A stretch of DNA of 64,000 nucleotides from Tranzscheliella williamsii (taxonomy: Eukaryota; Basidiomycota; Ustilaginomycetes; Ustilaginales; Ustilaginaceae): NCBI GenBank assembly GCA_023212725.1, contig JALBYF010000035.1, forward strand, positions 62,001 to 126,000, in the 5' to 3' direction. Positions 63,493 through 64,000 of the stretch are shown here, in pieces. Position 1 is the stretch's first letter. Every line of letters starts with the position of its first letter. A program made the translations under genes and the position numbers. The notes under the pieces are model-generated. The model was given only the letters and a program-made list of their open reading frames with translations, did not search any database and was not told the origin of the DNA.

Positions 63493-64000
63493 ATGCTTGC
63501 TTCCGCCACCAAAAGGATAGTATTACGGACGCTTCGGGAGGCAGGTGCGAAGCCATCAGCAGCGCTTGCTGCTGCCTCTTCGTCTCGATTGTCGATGGCT
63601 GCCACCGCTTTTGTCGTGTCTCCGCCGACCCAGTCGCGCTTTAGCACATCTGCATCGCGGACAGCTGAGGGAGGTGCTACGCGCTCGCAAGGAACAAATA
63701 CTTCTAGCACGGATGTTGAGCACCTCAGTTGGGACAGGTATCTTCAGTTGCGCCGGTCTCGTCGGCTGGCAGGCATGGTCAGCACCGTCCCCACCACTGT
63801 CCTCGCAGGGGCGGCGGCCGGCTCGTATTTCCTCACCCTCGACATCGATCCGAGCAATGCTATTGCCGGGATTGATCCTCTCTTCATCAATGCTGGCCTT
63901 ACACTCGCATGTACGGGTCTGGGCTGGCTCACCGGTCCTACTGTAGGAAACTCGATCTGGAGCCTTCTCCACCGAAAAGACGCCAGACAGATCGCTGAGA
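63493..64000 (+). CDS. PAM17: Presequence translocase motor subunit Pam17, 3' end outside window
   Basis: The reading frame from the ATG at 63493 is open to the window end (169 codons). The first 75 residues are a basic, Ser/Ala-rich mitochondrial presequence (LASATKRIVLRTLREAGAKP). The Pam17 core follows: LSWDRYLQLRRSRRLAGMVSTVPTTVLAGAAAGSYFLTLDIDPSNAIAGIDPLFINAGLTLACTGLGWLTGPTVGNSIW, with two membrane segments separated by the conserved ID-P...GIDP loop. Pam17 is an inner-membrane protein that helps organise the import motor at TIM23. The C-terminus is cut off. Confidence 0.88.
   Translation, partial: MLASATKRIVLRTLREAGAKPSAALAAASSSRLSMAATAFVVSPPTQSRFSTSASRTAEGGATRSQGTNTSSTDVEHLSWDRYLQLRRSRRLAGMVSTVPTTVLAGAAAGSYFLTLDIDPSNAIAGIDPLFINAGLTLACTGLGWLTGPTVGNSIWSLLHRKDARQIAE

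Overview
This window is nuclear DNA of a fungus. Genes are split by short spliceosomal introns (about 40-120 nt, with GTRNGT donors), many long ORFs have no intron, tRNA genes carry anticodon-loop introns, and the proteins are typical fungal housekeeping proteins (Nop10, Tfb5, Pam17, Atg27, Erv25, Dhh1). High GC, compact gene spacing and acidic or Ser/Pro-rich extensions suggest a basidiomycete of the smut lineage (Ustilaginomycotina). That placement is inference; no marker was searched. No plasmid, phage, CRISPR or intact transposon was seen.

Layout. 1-6.1 kb: a partial unknown gene, a tubulin-tyrosine-ligase-like protein, an unknown acidic protein and a four-exon ankyrin protein. 6.5-15.1 kb: the nucleolar protein Utp22, a PI31-type proteasome regulator and beta-COP. 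15.9-25 kb: an intron-containing tRNA-Ser, a CSC1/OSCA channel, an amino-acid permease and an Ariadne E3 ligase. 26-34.2 kb: divergent ribosomal protein genes uL16 and uL15, an MFS transporter, a second identical tRNA-Ser and the ribosome-recycling ATPase Rli1. 34.9-42.8 kb: a small Myb-like protein, Atg27, an ataxin-3-type deubiquitinase, Nop10, the p24 protein Erv25 and enolase. 44-47.2 kb: tRNA-Glu and a protein kinase. 49-60.2 kb: four consecutive plus-strand genes for chromosome maintenance (Mer3/Hfm1, Msh6, Eco1, Tfb5). 60.7-64 kb: Dhh1 and the start of Pam17.

The most interesting observation is at 58.1-58.4 kb. The end of the Msh6 reading frame is a good splice donor. A pyrimidine-rich stretch ending in AG follows 118 nt later, and splicing it out joins Msh6 in frame, without a stop, to the cohesin acetyltransferase Eco1. 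This predicts an Msh6-Eco1 fusion of about 1698 residues, analogous to but different from the fission-yeast DNA-polymerase-eta/Eco1 fusion Eso1. Other points are a duplicated tRNA-Ser locus with a conserved 3' flank, a repeated G-rich then C-rich pattern along coding strands towards gene 3' ends, and paired CACGTGAT sites between the two ribosomal protein genes.

Functional themes are ribosome production and translation (Utp22, Nop10, uL16, uL15, Rli1, tRNAs, Dhh1), ubiquitin/proteasome (PI31, Ariadne E3, ataxin-3), early secretory traffic (beta-COP, Erv25, Atg27) and genome maintenance. These are mostly neighbours by ordinary eukaryotic gene order, not operons.
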